Assembly: GCF_016424485.1 (NCBI RefSeq)
Contig: NZ_JAELUP010000013.1
Span: 101,958-165,957 of the forward strand
Origin: Paenibacillus roseus
Lineage (GTDB): Bacteria > Bacillota > Bacilli > Paenibacillales > Paenibacillaceae
Direction of reading: 5' to 3'
Length of the DNA: 64,000 bases
The translations under genes and the position numbers were made by a program. Positions 35,094 to 43,352 of this stretch are shown here, piece after piece. Numbering within the stretch: position 1 is the first letter of the stretch; each line of letters begins with the position of its first letter. Under the pieces are notes generated by a model. It searched no databases. It was not told the origin of the DNA and saw only the letters and a list, made by a program, of their open reading frames with translations.

Positions 35094-37193
35094 ATGAGAA
35101 GGAACTTTGCAGAACACAATCGACTATTTCTTTTCTCTATTTCTCTATTTGTTGCAGGGGTGGCCCTTGTCTGGTTTTATTTTATACCTTGGGACAAATC
35201 ACCTGAACATAGCAACATGCTGAATTCCGAAATACGCTTAACTGAAGGGCTTCAACAGGTTCGGTTGAACGAAGGCATGCACGTTCTCTCCGATCCGGAT
35301 GGAATGCTGACTTATGCCCAGGCTCAGGAGTTTCGGACGGAAGAGCGGTTTGCTCCAGCATCGGGACGCTCCTCTTTCGGACTCGACGGGAAAACGTACT
35401 GGATTCAAACAACGATTACTAACGAATCCACCTTGGATCGATGGGTGCTGCGGTTGTCGAATGCCATCGTTGATAGTGTGGACCTATACGCCGACGGGCA
35501 ACAATTGAATACTACAGAGAATTCCGATAATGGAAAAAAGTTGGACGATCATTATTGGTCTTATGAGCTTGTCTTGCCCGCCAATCATCCCGTTACGCTC
35601 TACCTGCGAGTAACTACGATGGGTGCGATGATTCTACCCCTGGATTTGATGAATGCTTCCGTCTATTACGATAAGCTCCGGGCAGAATTTATACTATTTG
35701 GCTTGTATTACGGTTTCGTGATGCTTATGGCAGCATACATTTTTATGATGTATATCTTCATGAAAAATGTAGCTTACTTCTATTATTTGCTATATATTAT
35801 TTTCTTCGCTTTGTCTCAGCTGGTTTGGAACGGATTGCCTCAAGAACTGCTCGGAGAACAGAGCGAATTGATCCGGTTCCTTCTGCGCATCTTGGGTTCC
35901 TACGAGGATATCTTCCTCTTTTTCTTCATTCTTTGTTTATGGTTTGTATTATTCTTTCTGGACAGGGTACTGCAAATAAAAGTTTACGCTCCAAAGCTTC
36001 GTTATGCGGCAACAGCTATAAAATGGGCTTCGCCATTTGTCGTACTGGCATTGCTCTTTCATTTGCCTGGCTTTTCGACGATCGCCATCTGGTACGAGTT
36101 TATCGTATTTATGGTTCTGATTGCTTCAATTTTCTACAGTGTGTTTCGAGGAAATATAGCGGCTAGATATATCGTTCTTGGTGTCATTTCGATTTTTGGT
36201 CTCGCGATTCCAGCTGTTCTGTATACTTTTGGCCTGGTCCAGCACAGCCTGTTGACCCATTATGGGTATCAACTGGGCTCTATTACGGAGTTTATTATAT
36301 TCGCCGCCGCGCTCTCCTACCAAACCAGGCAAAACGAGAGGGGTAAAATTAACGCGCAGCGGCAAATGATTGTCAATCAGGAAAAGCTCGTCAGAACGCT
36401 GGAACAGTGGAACGAAGAATTGGAGCATACGGTAAGTGAGAGAACGGAAAAGCTTGTTCACTCCCAGAGAAGACGCAGCGAGTTGCTGCAAAACATTTCG
36501 CATGATATCCGCTCTCCCCTGACGGTTGTGCAAGGCGGAATTAAGGCTATGATGCTCGGCATTCAGGTTCGTCCGGGAGAGCAAAACAAGCATTTGGAAG
36601 ATTTGTATGGGAAGGTTCTCTACATTACGCGATTTATCGATGACTTGTTCCAACTTAGCATAGATGAGCAGGACGATTCTAACTCTCACCACCAATCGAA
36701 GGAAACACTCCACATGCAACAGTGGGTTATGAAGGAATTCGCCTTCCTTGAGGAGTTTATTCGGATTGCGGGGTTACAATGCGAAACGGAAATTCAGGCG
36801 GACAGTGACCCGGTTATGACGGTCGATCCCCACGGAATGCGCAGGGTGCTGACAAATCTCGTTCATAACGCTTGCAAATATTCACTGGCGAATAAACGGA
36901 TCAGACTGGAGGCGATAATTGACTCGGACGGCGTTCAGATCAGCGTAGAGGACGAGGGACAAGGGATCGCGGCCGAGCACCTCGTCAACATTTTCGAACG
37001 AGCGAACCGCGGGGCGCAACATGATCCATTGACAGGAAGCGGCCTGGGCCTTGCCATCGCCAAAGAGATCGTCGAGCAGCACGGGGGTACAATTACAGCG
37101 GAGAGCCTCCCCGGAAGAGGCAGCACGTTTGTCGTTCACCTTCCTGCAGCTAACAACAGCTACGTTCCCGCAGATGGGGGAATTTCATCATAA
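35094..37193 (+). CDS. 7TMR-DISM sensor histidine kinase
   Basis: 699 residues from ATG 35094 (GCGAGG upstream; an earlier in-frame ATG at 35025 has no ribosome site). An N-terminal anchor (about 10-31) is followed by an extracellular beta-sandwich (about 45-200, DISMED2-like, with SFGLDGKTYWIQTTITN). Seven membrane segments (about 205-420), a coiled coil, then HisKA with His in NISHDIRSPL and a HATPase domain (NLVHNACKY, DEGQGIA, GSGLGLAIAKEI). DISMED2 domains are thought to bind carbohydrates. Partner: the divergent OmpR-type regulator. A terminator follows. Confidence 0.9.
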   Translation: MRRNFAEHNRLFLFSISLFVAGVALVWFYFIPWDKSPEHSNMLNSEIRLTEGLQQVRLNEGMHVLSDPDGMLTYAQAQEFRTEERFAPASGRSSFGLDGKTYWIQTTITNESTLDRWVLRLSNAIVDSVDLYADGQQLNTTENSDNGKKLDDHYWSYELVLPANHPVTLYLRVTTMGAMILPLDLMNASVYYDKLRAEFILFGLYYGFVMLMAAYIFMMYIFMKNVAYFYYLLYIIFFALSQLVWNGLPQELLGEQSELIRFLLRILGSYEDIFLFFFILCLWFVLFFLDRVLQIKVYAPKLRYAATAIKWASPFVVLALLFHLPGFSTIAIWYEFIVFMVLIASIFYSVFRGNIAARYIVLGVISIFGLAIPAVLYTFGLVQHSLLTHYGYQLGSITEFIIFAAALSYQTRQNERGKINAQRQMIVNQEKLVRTLEQWNEELEHTVSERTEKLVHSQRRRSELLQNISHDIRSPLTVVQGGIKAMMLGIQVRPGEQNKHLEDLYGKVLYITRFIDDLFQLSIDEQDDSNSHHQSKETLHMQQWVMKEFAFLEEFIRIAGLQCETEIQADSDPVMTVDPHGMRRVLTNLVHNACKYSLANKRIRLEAIIDSDGVQISVEDEGQGIAAEHLVNIFERANRGAQHDPLTGSGLGLAIAKEIVEQHGGTITAESLPGRGSTFVVHLPAANNSYVPADGGISS

Positions 37194-37243
37194 AGCAAGC
37201 CTCCTTACGCTCACAAAGCGAATAGAGGCTTGTTTATTTTTTT
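37192..37243 (+). terminator. Terminator after the 7TMR kinase gene
   Basis: AAGCAAGCCTC pairs with GAGGCTTGTTT across a loop and is followed by a run of T residues. Confidence 0.88.
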
Positions 37244-37661
37244 AAGATCACTTCATAATCTCTCCCACGCTTGAAAATCATACATGACAATTGGCTTTAC
37301 ATTTTTTTGCACCTCCAGGAGATCACCAACAAGACCCCATATATACGATTATTGTGCACAACAATTAAGGAAACCCAGTGTAATCAGATTATTAATTGCC
37401 TTTTCTCGATTGTTATCCGCTACGCTGAAGATTATAATCGCGCTGGCGTTAATCGTGAGATAACGCTGTTAACAAAAAATGTAGAACCTGCAGCGTTGTG
37501 TAAAGTTTTTCAAAAGCGATTGTATATATCAGTGGTATGATTTATTCTCAATTTGTGGCCATGAGTTACTTGTTAACACTTGAAGAAATAGGTTTAAACT
37601 GCAGTTTTTTTGATAAGTTCATATTTTATGGAAAAACAAAAAAATTGATGGAGGAATTAAA
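37244..37661. other. AT-rich intergenic region upstream of the crystallin-VPS62 gene
   Basis: About 420 bases. An 89-codon frame (37271-37540) lacks a ribosome site and resembles nothing. The ribosome site TGGAGGAA of the next gene lies at the right end. No clear promoter hexamers or operators were recognised. Confidence 0.4.
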
Positions 37662-39158
37662 GTGAAAAAATTAAATATTTTTACACTTGTTCTATTGTTT
37701 GCAGTCACGACCGTTTTAGGCACATTGGGACAAAGCAACACCGTACATGCAGGCAATTCGCCAGTTACTGTGTATAAAGATGCGAATTTCGGAGGAGCAT
37801 CCCAAAGTTTTGATGTTGGCTTTTATGATGTGGGCGTCTTAAATTCGGGAGTCGGCAACGATGCAATCTCTTCCATACGTGTTGCTCCAGGCTATCGGGT
37901 GACACTGTACCAGAATGCCAAGTTCTCTGGAGATACTTATGTGGTAAAGTCGGATTTCTCTATCTTGAGCGACTTCAATGATGCCACTTCCAGCCTTAAG
38001 GTGGAGCTGATTGGCGGACCAAGCTTGCCGGTCATCGCTTATGACCATTCACCGTATGGCGGGATGGAGCAGCAATTCGACGTTGGATCCTATAACGTGG
38101 ATTCACTTGTAGCCGGCGTGGGTAATGATAAAATCTCTTCTATTCGGGTAAGACCGGGCTACAAGGTGACGCTATATAAAGATGGCAACTTCTCTGGAGC
38201 TTCTAGAGTATTGACAGCCGATACCTATCACTTAAATGACTTTAATGATGTCGTATCCAGTTTGAAGGTCGAAAAGATTTCCCCGGTAGATTCCACAAGT
38301 ATTCCCGTACCGGGCAATGTATACAGCGAAACTGCCAAACGGCAAATCCTTGCAACATTCGCCCCTAGAATTTGGTTTGCCCAAGGCGAAGTCTATTTCC
38401 CTTCCTCGGTTGAGTATACTTTCCCGTATGTTGACCGGTATCTGAATCCAGACTCCGGCAAGTATGAGTTGAAAACAAAGACGCCGCTGAATCCGTACGA
38501 TTTGAAGCTGCCTTACTTCTCCGGCGATTTGGCCAATGCGCCGATCTATGCTTTTTGGGTAGAGAAGGAATACCAGAATGTGGATTTGGTTTATTTCCAA
38601 TTCAGTGCTTATGATTTGGGTAAAACAGTGCTTGGAACTGAAGTTGGTAATCACGTAGGAGATTTTGAGAGAGTTACAGTCCGGTTGGCCAAATTCGAGG
38701 ACAACAACACCCAATATTTGAAGCCTGTTCAAGTGTTGTACGGAGCTCATTACTTCAGCAACGTTTACCCTTGGAATGAAGTTGACAAGGTTAATGGCAC
38801 GCATCCGGTAGCTCATTCCGCATTCGGCTCGCACGGCATGTGGAAGGACACAGGCAATCATGTTTATAAGGATCTGGTTGTTGTTCAATTGATTGACGTA
38901 GCGAATAAAGGAACTGCGTGGGATACGTGGAACAACGTGCAATACTTCCAGTTCTTCCCTAATCAAGGTACAGGCGTTGGTCTAGGCAATCCGTACCCGG
39001 CTTGGCTGGGCACAGATTACACCAACCCGAACAGCGGAGCGATTTACCGTTTTGGTAATCCTACACAGGGTACATTCTTCGGTCAGCCTAAGCTGGCAGG
39101 AGGACCGTCTGGTCCGCAAGAGAAAGGCACATTGCTGAACGATGTGGAACTAGACTAA
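37662..39158 (+). CDS. Secreted protein with two beta/gamma-crystallin domains and a VPS62-like domain
   Basis: 498 residues, GTG start with TGGAGGAA upstream. Signal peptide to about Ala30. Two crystallin-type domains (about 34-117 and 122-205) each carry two calcium-binding motifs of the form (N/D)(N/D)XX(S/T)S: NDAISS 66-71, NDATSS 106-111, NDKISS 155-160 and NDVVSS 195-200, so up to four calcium ions may bind. Residues from about 225 to 498 resemble the VPS62 domain of fungal and bacterial secreted proteins (FAPRIWFAQGEVYFPSS, VGDFERVTVRL, AHSAFGSHGMWKD). Activity unknown. Monocistronic, terminator downstream. Confidence 0.8.
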   Translation: MKKLNIFTLVLLFAVTTVLGTLGQSNTVHAGNSPVTVYKDANFGGASQSFDVGFYDVGVLNSGVGNDAISSIRVAPGYRVTLYQNAKFSGDTYVVKSDFSILSDFNDATSSLKVELIGGPSLPVIAYDHSPYGGMEQQFDVGSYNVDSLVAGVGNDKISSIRVRPGYKVTLYKDGNFSGASRVLTADTYHLNDFNDVVSSLKVEKISPVDSTSIPVPGNVYSETAKRQILATFAPRIWFAQGEVYFPSSVEYTFPYVDRYLNPDSGKYELKTKTPLNPYDLKLPYFSGDLANAPIYAFWVEKEYQNVDLVYFQFSAYDLGKTVLGTEVGNHVGDFERVTVRLAKFEDNNTQYLKPVQVLYGAHYFSNVYPWNEVDKVNGTHPVAHSAFGSHGMWKDTGNHVYKDLVVVQLIDVANKGTAWDTWNNVQYFQFFPNQGTGVGLGNPYPAWLGTDYTNPNSGAIYRFGNPTQGTFFGQPKLAGGPSGPQEKGTLLNDVELD

Positions 39159-39227
39159 GACATACAGCAAGCCGGAGTAGCCAGCAGGATTCACCTCCGG
39201 TACAGAATCACCCCTTTTAGGGCCAAT

Positions 39228-39271
39228 AAAGGCGGAAGCTAATCAAACATTGATTCAGCTTCCGCCTTTTT
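39228..39271. terminator. Bidirectional terminator
   Basis: AAAGGCGGAAGCT pairs with AGCTTCCGCCTTT, extended by AATCA with TGATT, and ends in a T run. It separates convergent genes ending at 39158 and 39323. Confidence 0.92.
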
Positions 39272-39322
39272 CATGCCAATTCAAGCCTTGCACTGCCACC
39301 GATAGAGGGTAAAAGCAGCAGT

Positions 39323-40288
39323 TTAGAGATTTGTCAGCCATGCAGCCAATTCTTCGGTCTGGTTTAAAATAGCAATCGGGTCCCAGTAGCCCGAACGATC
39401 GCTTGTCCATAAAAACACATGACCATTTTTGACCGCCGGGAGGGTACCCCAGATTGGGTCCGCTTTGAGTTCATCCAGCGTCTCCGAATCGGAAGTCAGA
39501 ATAATGTAGTCTCCCGCGTACTTTGGCAATGCTTCGGCAGAGATTGAGGCCCAACCAGGATCGACCATTTCAGCAGCGATATCCGCGGGAGGTTTGAAGC
39601 CAAATCCATTGTAGATCGGCTGACCCCCTTTTCCAAAGTCGGCCCCAACGGCCATTATGCTTTTCTCTTTAAATTCAATAACCGAAAAAGTGCTGTCCGC
39701 AGGTATAACCTTTAATACGCTATCCTTGGCACTGGCAATACGGCTGTCATAGTCAGCCAGCCAAGCTTTAGCCTGTTCTTCCCGACCAAGCAACTCTCCG
39801 AAATAAGTAATCTCTTCATGTACCGTCTTTAGAGAAGCATACGGAACCACAACAGTAGGAGCAATTTTCGACATTTTCTCATTCAGCTCCGGATAGAAGT
39901 CGTCCATAATAATCAAATCCGGTTCAAGCGCCAATATTTTCTCCATGTTGCCATTGCCGTTCCCAATATTCTCTACGTCTTTCAAATACTGCTGGAAATA
40001 AGGATTTTGAATATGATGATCGGAAGTTCCGATAGGCGTTATCCCAAGCGCAATCAGACTGCCAAGATACTCGCCTGCAACGATTCGTTTGGGTTGAAGA
40101 GGAATCTCTACCTCGCCATCGACTGTTTTAACGATTTTAGACTGCAATTGTTTGGAAGTAGCGGACGTATCGCCAGGACTTGACTGTGATCCGGTTGTCT
40201 CTGCACCGTTTGCACCACATGCGCTCAGCAGAAGAATGACGCTAAGCAGTACTGTGGGTGCCCATGCATTTCCTGAATGTTTGAACAT
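39323..40288 (-). CDS. Possible independent translation: iron-siderophore binding lipoprotein
   Basis: 321 residues from ATG 40288, the same frame as the longer AraC gene. GGAGAGGGAG stands eight bases before the ATG, and Met-Phe-Lys-His begins a normal lipoprotein signal ending in LLSACGANG. The mature part has the two-lobed Peripla_BP_2 pattern (PKRIVAGEYLGSLIALGITPIG, EPDLIIMDD, later AVKNGHVFLW). A promoter with a 7-1-7 Fur box directly upstream indicates iron-repressed transcription. No permease gene is adjacent. This is probably the main product under iron starvation (inference). Confidence 0.65.
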   Translation of the reverse strand: MFKHSGNAWAPTVLLSVILLLSACGANGAETTGSQSSPGDTSATSKQLQSKIVKTVDGEVEIPLQPKRIVAGEYLGSLIALGITPIGTSDHHIQNPYFQQYLKDVENIGNGNGNMEKILALEPDLIIMDDFYPELNEKMSKIAPTVVVPYASLKTVHEEITYFGELLGREEQAKAWLADYDSRIASAKDSVLKVIPADSTFSVIEFKEKSIMAVGADFGKGGQPIYNGFGFKPPADIAAEMVDPGWASISAEALPKYAGDYIILTSDSETLDELKADPIWGTLPAVKNGHVFLWTSDRSGYWDPIAILNQTEELAAWLTNL

Positions 40289-41224
40289 AATTAAATCTCC
40301 CTCTCCATCACCTTGTTGTTGATAATCATTATCATTTATATTAGTATAATCAACTGGTTCTGAAGGAACAATGGAGGATTTTATGGTCATGGAAGGATTA
40401 TCTTCTGTTTTCTCTTCTTTAACAAGGATTTCCCTGTAATGCATAGGAGACACGCCTTTATGCTTTTTGAACAGCCGGCTCAAATAGTTAGGGTCCTGAT
40501 AGCCGACGCCGAATGAAATTTCCTTTAGTGTGGCATCCGTTTCCCTTAGCAGCGCCGCGGCTTTATCGATGCGCACCTTGATTAGGTAGTCAATCGGACT
40601 AAGTCCTGTTCGAAGCTTAAAATAAGAAGATATATGAGGAACGCTGTAATTCAGGCTTTCCGACAGCGTCTCCAGCGTTATGGCATCTCCATAATGCTCA
40701 TGGATGATGGCTGCAACCTGGGCAGCCAAATCGCGCTTGGCTGGGCCTGCACCTTGCCTCATCAGTTGATTGAGCAACTCATATACAAACTGGTAAAGTA
40801 ATGTCCGAACGCGCAACTGAACAAGTGGATGCCGTTTCTCCCACTCTTTGAACATTTCGCTCAATATCCGATGAAGCGATACCGGATTATCCGGCGTTAT
40901 GCTGTACGAATAATCGGCAAGTTCCGAGGATACCAGAGGCTGAAAACTTGCTTTATAATAAACGCTATAGTAATCCAGACCTTCGCTTCCTGCAACAATG
41001 TCCAGCATAGTGCCTTTGCCTGCATGAAGCACTGTAAAACGCTGCATGCGATAATATTTCTGTCCCAGACTGGCTGCTGCATTACCGGTAATCGACATGA
41101 GAAACAGACCCGAGGGCACATAATAAGATCGTATGGATTCGCCCGGACTGATTGTCGCGCGCCGAATGTCTATGACCTTGCTATTCGCATGATTCCATAG
41201 AGCAATCAGACCATTAATGTCCAT
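39323..41224 (-). CDS. AraC-family regulator read in frame into a siderophore-binding lipoprotein
   Basis: 633 residues from ATG 41224 (AGGGGG upstream). Residues 1-275: cupin-like sensor and AraC helix-turn-helix pair (TLETLSESLNYSVPHISSYF, then LKEISFGVGYQDPNYLSRLF). Residues about 276-312 are a low-complexity linker that translates a promoter, a perfect Fur box and a ribosome site. From Met313 a complete lipoprotein signal follows (lipobox LLSAC, Cys336), then a Peripla_BP_2 iron-siderophore domain. B. subtilis Btr also joins AraC to a binding domain but, as I recall, without a lipoprotein signal. Either this is one fusion protein or the AraC gene has lost its stop codon in front of an independent gene. 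Last gene of the operon from 45284. Confidence 0.8.
   Translation of the reverse strand: MDINGLIALWNHANSKVIDIRRATISPGESIRSYYVPSGLFLMSITGNAAASLGQKYYRMQRFTVLHAGKGTMLDIVAGSEGLDYYSVYYKASFQPLVSSELADYSYSITPDNPVSLHRILSEMFKEWEKRHPLVQLRVRTLLYQFVYELLNQLMRQGAGPAKRDLAAQVAAIIHEHYGDAITLETLSESLNYSVPHISSYFKLRTGLSPIDYLIKVRIDKAAALLRETDATLKEISFGVGYQDPNYLSRLFKKHKGVSPMHYREILVKEEKTEDNPSMTIKSSIVPSEPVDYTNINDNDYQQQGDGEGDLIMFKHSGNAWAPTVLLSVILLLSACGANGAETTGSQSSPGDTSATSKQLQSKIVKTVDGEVEIPLQPKRIVAGEYLGSLIALGITPIGTSDHHIQNPYFQQYLKDVENIGNGNGNMEKILALEPDLIIMDDFYPELNEKMSKIAPTVVVPYASLKTVHEEITYFGELLGREEQAKAWLADYDSRIASAKDSVLKVIPADSTFSVIEFKEKSIMAVGADFGKGGQPIYNGFGFKPPADIAAEMVDPGWASISAEALPKYAGDYIILTSDSETLDELKADPIWGTLPAVKNGHVFLWTSDRSGYWDPIAILNQTEELAAWLTNL
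40320..40334 (-). promoter_or_regulatory. Fur box inside the AraC-lipoprotein reading frame
   Basis: TGATAATGATTATCA (minus strand) matches the Bacillus 7-1-7 Fur consensus TGATAATNATTATCA at every base. About ten bases upstream is TATACT, with TTGTTC 17 bases further up as a weak -35. The lipoprotein start codon is 32 bases downstream. Confidence 0.85.
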
Positions 41225-41268
41225 ACCTTGTCCCCCTGTCCTGATTATTGCCTTACTTTTGATACGTT

Positions 41269-42651
41269 TCACCGCAAGGCGAAATCACTTGTAGTACTCT
41301 CACCTATCGGAAGATGAACTTCAACTGTCGTTCCTTGGCCGACACGGCTTGCCATAATTATGTTTCCGCCATGAAGGGTTATAATTTTCTTGACGATTGC
41401 GAGGCCAAGGCCGTTGCCGCCAACATCGCGGTTCCGCGCAGGGTCAGTTTTATAGAACCGTTCAAAAACCAGTTCAAGCTTGTCCGGAGGAATACCAATC
41501 CCCGAATCCGTAATAGTAAATACGATTTCATTTTTATCTGAAACGATCTGGATAGCAATATGCCCCCCTGCTGGCGTGAACTTGATGGCGTTGCCGAGCA
41601 GGTTCATCCATACCTGGTTAAGCTGGTCGTTATCCGCTGTAATCTGGACTGAATCTGCCATGTTCAATTCAATAGCAATTTCTTTAGCTGACCATTGAGG
41701 CTCGCAGGTGACGACAACCTGTTTGATCTGCTCCGTAAGATTGTACGTCGTTGCCTCGAACGGATGTTGCTCGGAATCGAGGGAAGCCAGTCGGAGCAGA
41801 TTGTCGCTTAATCTGGACAAGCGCCCGCTCTCTGAGATAATAATGTCCAAATAATAACTTCTGTCCTTTTCAGCCACAAGGTTGCTGTTTTTCATTGCCG
41901 TCGCGAAACCGGCAATGGAAGTTAGCGGGGTTTGAATTTCATGGGAGACATTGGAGACGAAGTCCTGTCTCATCTGCTCCAACTGTTTTAGCTCATTCGC
42001 CATTTCGTTAAAGCCCTGTGTTAGTGCTCCGACCTCGTCCACTCGATTAGTCTTGATCTCAATACTAAAATCACCCTTGGCGACTCGCTTGGTCGCTTGC
42101 GTCAGTGTTTGAAGCGGTTTGACCAGATAACGTGCTGATATAAGGATGCATAGACTCCCAATGAGCAATCCGAGCAGCAATACAAGCAGCATCAGCCGAT
42201 TCATCAGATTCTCATTCTGCGGGGTGAACTGCATAAACATTGCATGAGGCGCACCATCGAATGGAAAGGGAAGGCCCACGAAAGTCAGCCCTTGTTCAAC
42301 AGGAGAACGATACTGTTTTCCCTGAAGCACCTGATGAACGACATCCGGCGTTATAACGGCATCCTCGGAATTACTTGGGCCATAAATAGTGGCTCTGCCA
42401 GAGTTGTCGTACAGATGAATACGGTAGGCGGACACCGTCGCCATGCGCGATATAAATCTAGTTCGATCATCGGGTTTTGTCTGTTCATACAATGCGATTA
42501 TTTCTTTGCCAACGGCGATCATATCGTTCTGGCCGACATGGTTGATTTCTTTTTTAAAGAGAAAAACTCCTGCAAGAAAAGAGGTCAGCAAGCTGAACAA
42601 AATAACGGCGAGAAATGTACAGACGATGCGGACGTACAAGTTTTTTTTCAT
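41269..42651 (-). CDS. Sensor histidine kinase, HssS-like
   Basis: 460 residues. Membrane segments at about 8-31 and 152-174 flank an extracellular domain of about 120 residues. HAMP at about 175-228, HisKA with His237 (FVSNVSHEIQTPLTS), and HATPase with NLLGNAIKF, DSGIGIP and GNGLGLAIVKKI. Size, layout and the kinase block resemble staphylococcal HssS, the heme-responsive kinase. It overlaps its regulator by four bases (ATGA), so they are translationally coupled. The signal here is unknown; heme stress is a hypothesis supported by a direct repeat upstream of the operon. Confidence 0.88.
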   Translation of the reverse strand: MKKNLYVRIVCTFLAVILFSLLTSFLAGVFLFKKEINHVGQNDMIAVGKEIIALYEQTKPDDRTRFISRMATVSAYRIHLYDNSGRATIYGPSNSEDAVITPDVVHQVLQGKQYRSPVEQGLTFVGLPFPFDGAPHAMFMQFTPQNENLMNRLMLLVLLLGLLIGSLCILISARYLVKPLQTLTQATKRVAKGDFSIEIKTNRVDEVGALTQGFNEMANELKQLEQMRQDFVSNVSHEIQTPLTSIAGFATAMKNSNLVAEKDRSYYLDIIISESGRLSRLSDNLLRLASLDSEQHPFEATTYNLTEQIKQVVVTCEPQWSAKEIAIELNMADSVQITADNDQLNQVWMNLLGNAIKFTPAGGHIAIQIVSDKNEIVFTITDSGIGIPPDKLELVFERFYKTDPARNRDVGGNGLGLAIVKKIITLHGGNIIMASRVGQGTTVEVHLPIGESTTSDFALR

Positions 42652-43322
42652 AAAATGACCAGCCTGTACCCCAGACTCCGGACCGTCTCAATCTGAAAAT
42701 GCTGTGTATCGTTAGCGAAACGCTCCCGCAGCCGCTTAATGTGTACATCGACTGTTCGATCGCCGCCTTCGTAGTTTTTACCCCAAACATGAGTGATCAA
42801 CTGTTCCCGAGTAAAGGTCTGACCTGGATAGCTCGCCAGCTTGAACAGCAGCTCAAATTCCTTAAGCGGCAAATTCAGTGTCTCTTCCCCGCGTTTGACC
42901 TGATAATTAAGGCGATCCAGAACAATCCCTCCAAGCTGTACGTTTTGGGACGAGACAATCTGGTAACGTTTGAGCAGCGCTTTTACCCGCATGACCAGCT
43001 CTATCGGATCAAATGGCTTGGTTAAATAATCATCAGTCCCCAGTCTGAACCCCTTCACCTTTTGCGCCGATTCCCCTTTAGCAGTGACCATCAAGAGCGG
43101 AATGTTCGAATCAAAGCTTCGGATTTCTCTGCACAACTCCCAACCGTCCAGATGAGGCATCATAATGTCCAGAATGACCATATCAACTCCGTCATTCTCC
43201 ACAATCGATAGTGCTTCGGTACCGTCTTTTGCTTCCACAAGCTCAAAGCCCTCATTCCGTAAAAATAATGCGATCAGCTCGCGAATCCGAGCATCATCAT
43301 CTGCGATTAGAATTTTTGCCAT
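42648..43322 (-). CDS. OmpR-family response regulator, HssR-like
   Basis: 224 residues from ATG 43322 (GAGGGGC upstream; the frame extends eight codons further). Receiver with Asp8-10, phosphoacceptor Asp52 (MVILDIMMPHLDGW) and Lys in LTKPFDPIEL. The winged helix contains FTREQLITHVWG and GGDRTVDVHIKRLRERF, very like HssR. Thirty bases downstream of the serine hydrolase gene. A GTTCA direct repeat with an 11-base period upstream of the operon resembles the HssR binding site, which suggests autoregulation. Confidence 0.9.
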   Translation of the reverse strand: MAKILIADDDARIRELIALFLRNEGFELVEAKDGTEALSIVENDGVDMVILDIMMPHLDGWELCREIRSFDSNIPLLMVTAKGESAQKVKGFRLGTDDYLTKPFDPIELVMRVKALLKRYQIVSSQNVQLGGIVLDRLNYQVKRGEETLNLPLKEFELLFKLASYPGQTFTREQLITHVWGKNYEGGDRTVDVHIKRLRERFANDTQHFQIETVRSLGYRLVIL

Positions 43323-43352
43323 TGAAATTTGCCCCTCTGCTATCAATCAAGT

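Noticed and set aside
37271..37540. 89-codon frame upstream of the crystallin-VPS62 gene
   Set aside because: No ribosome site, AT-rich chance frame, no recognisable pattern.
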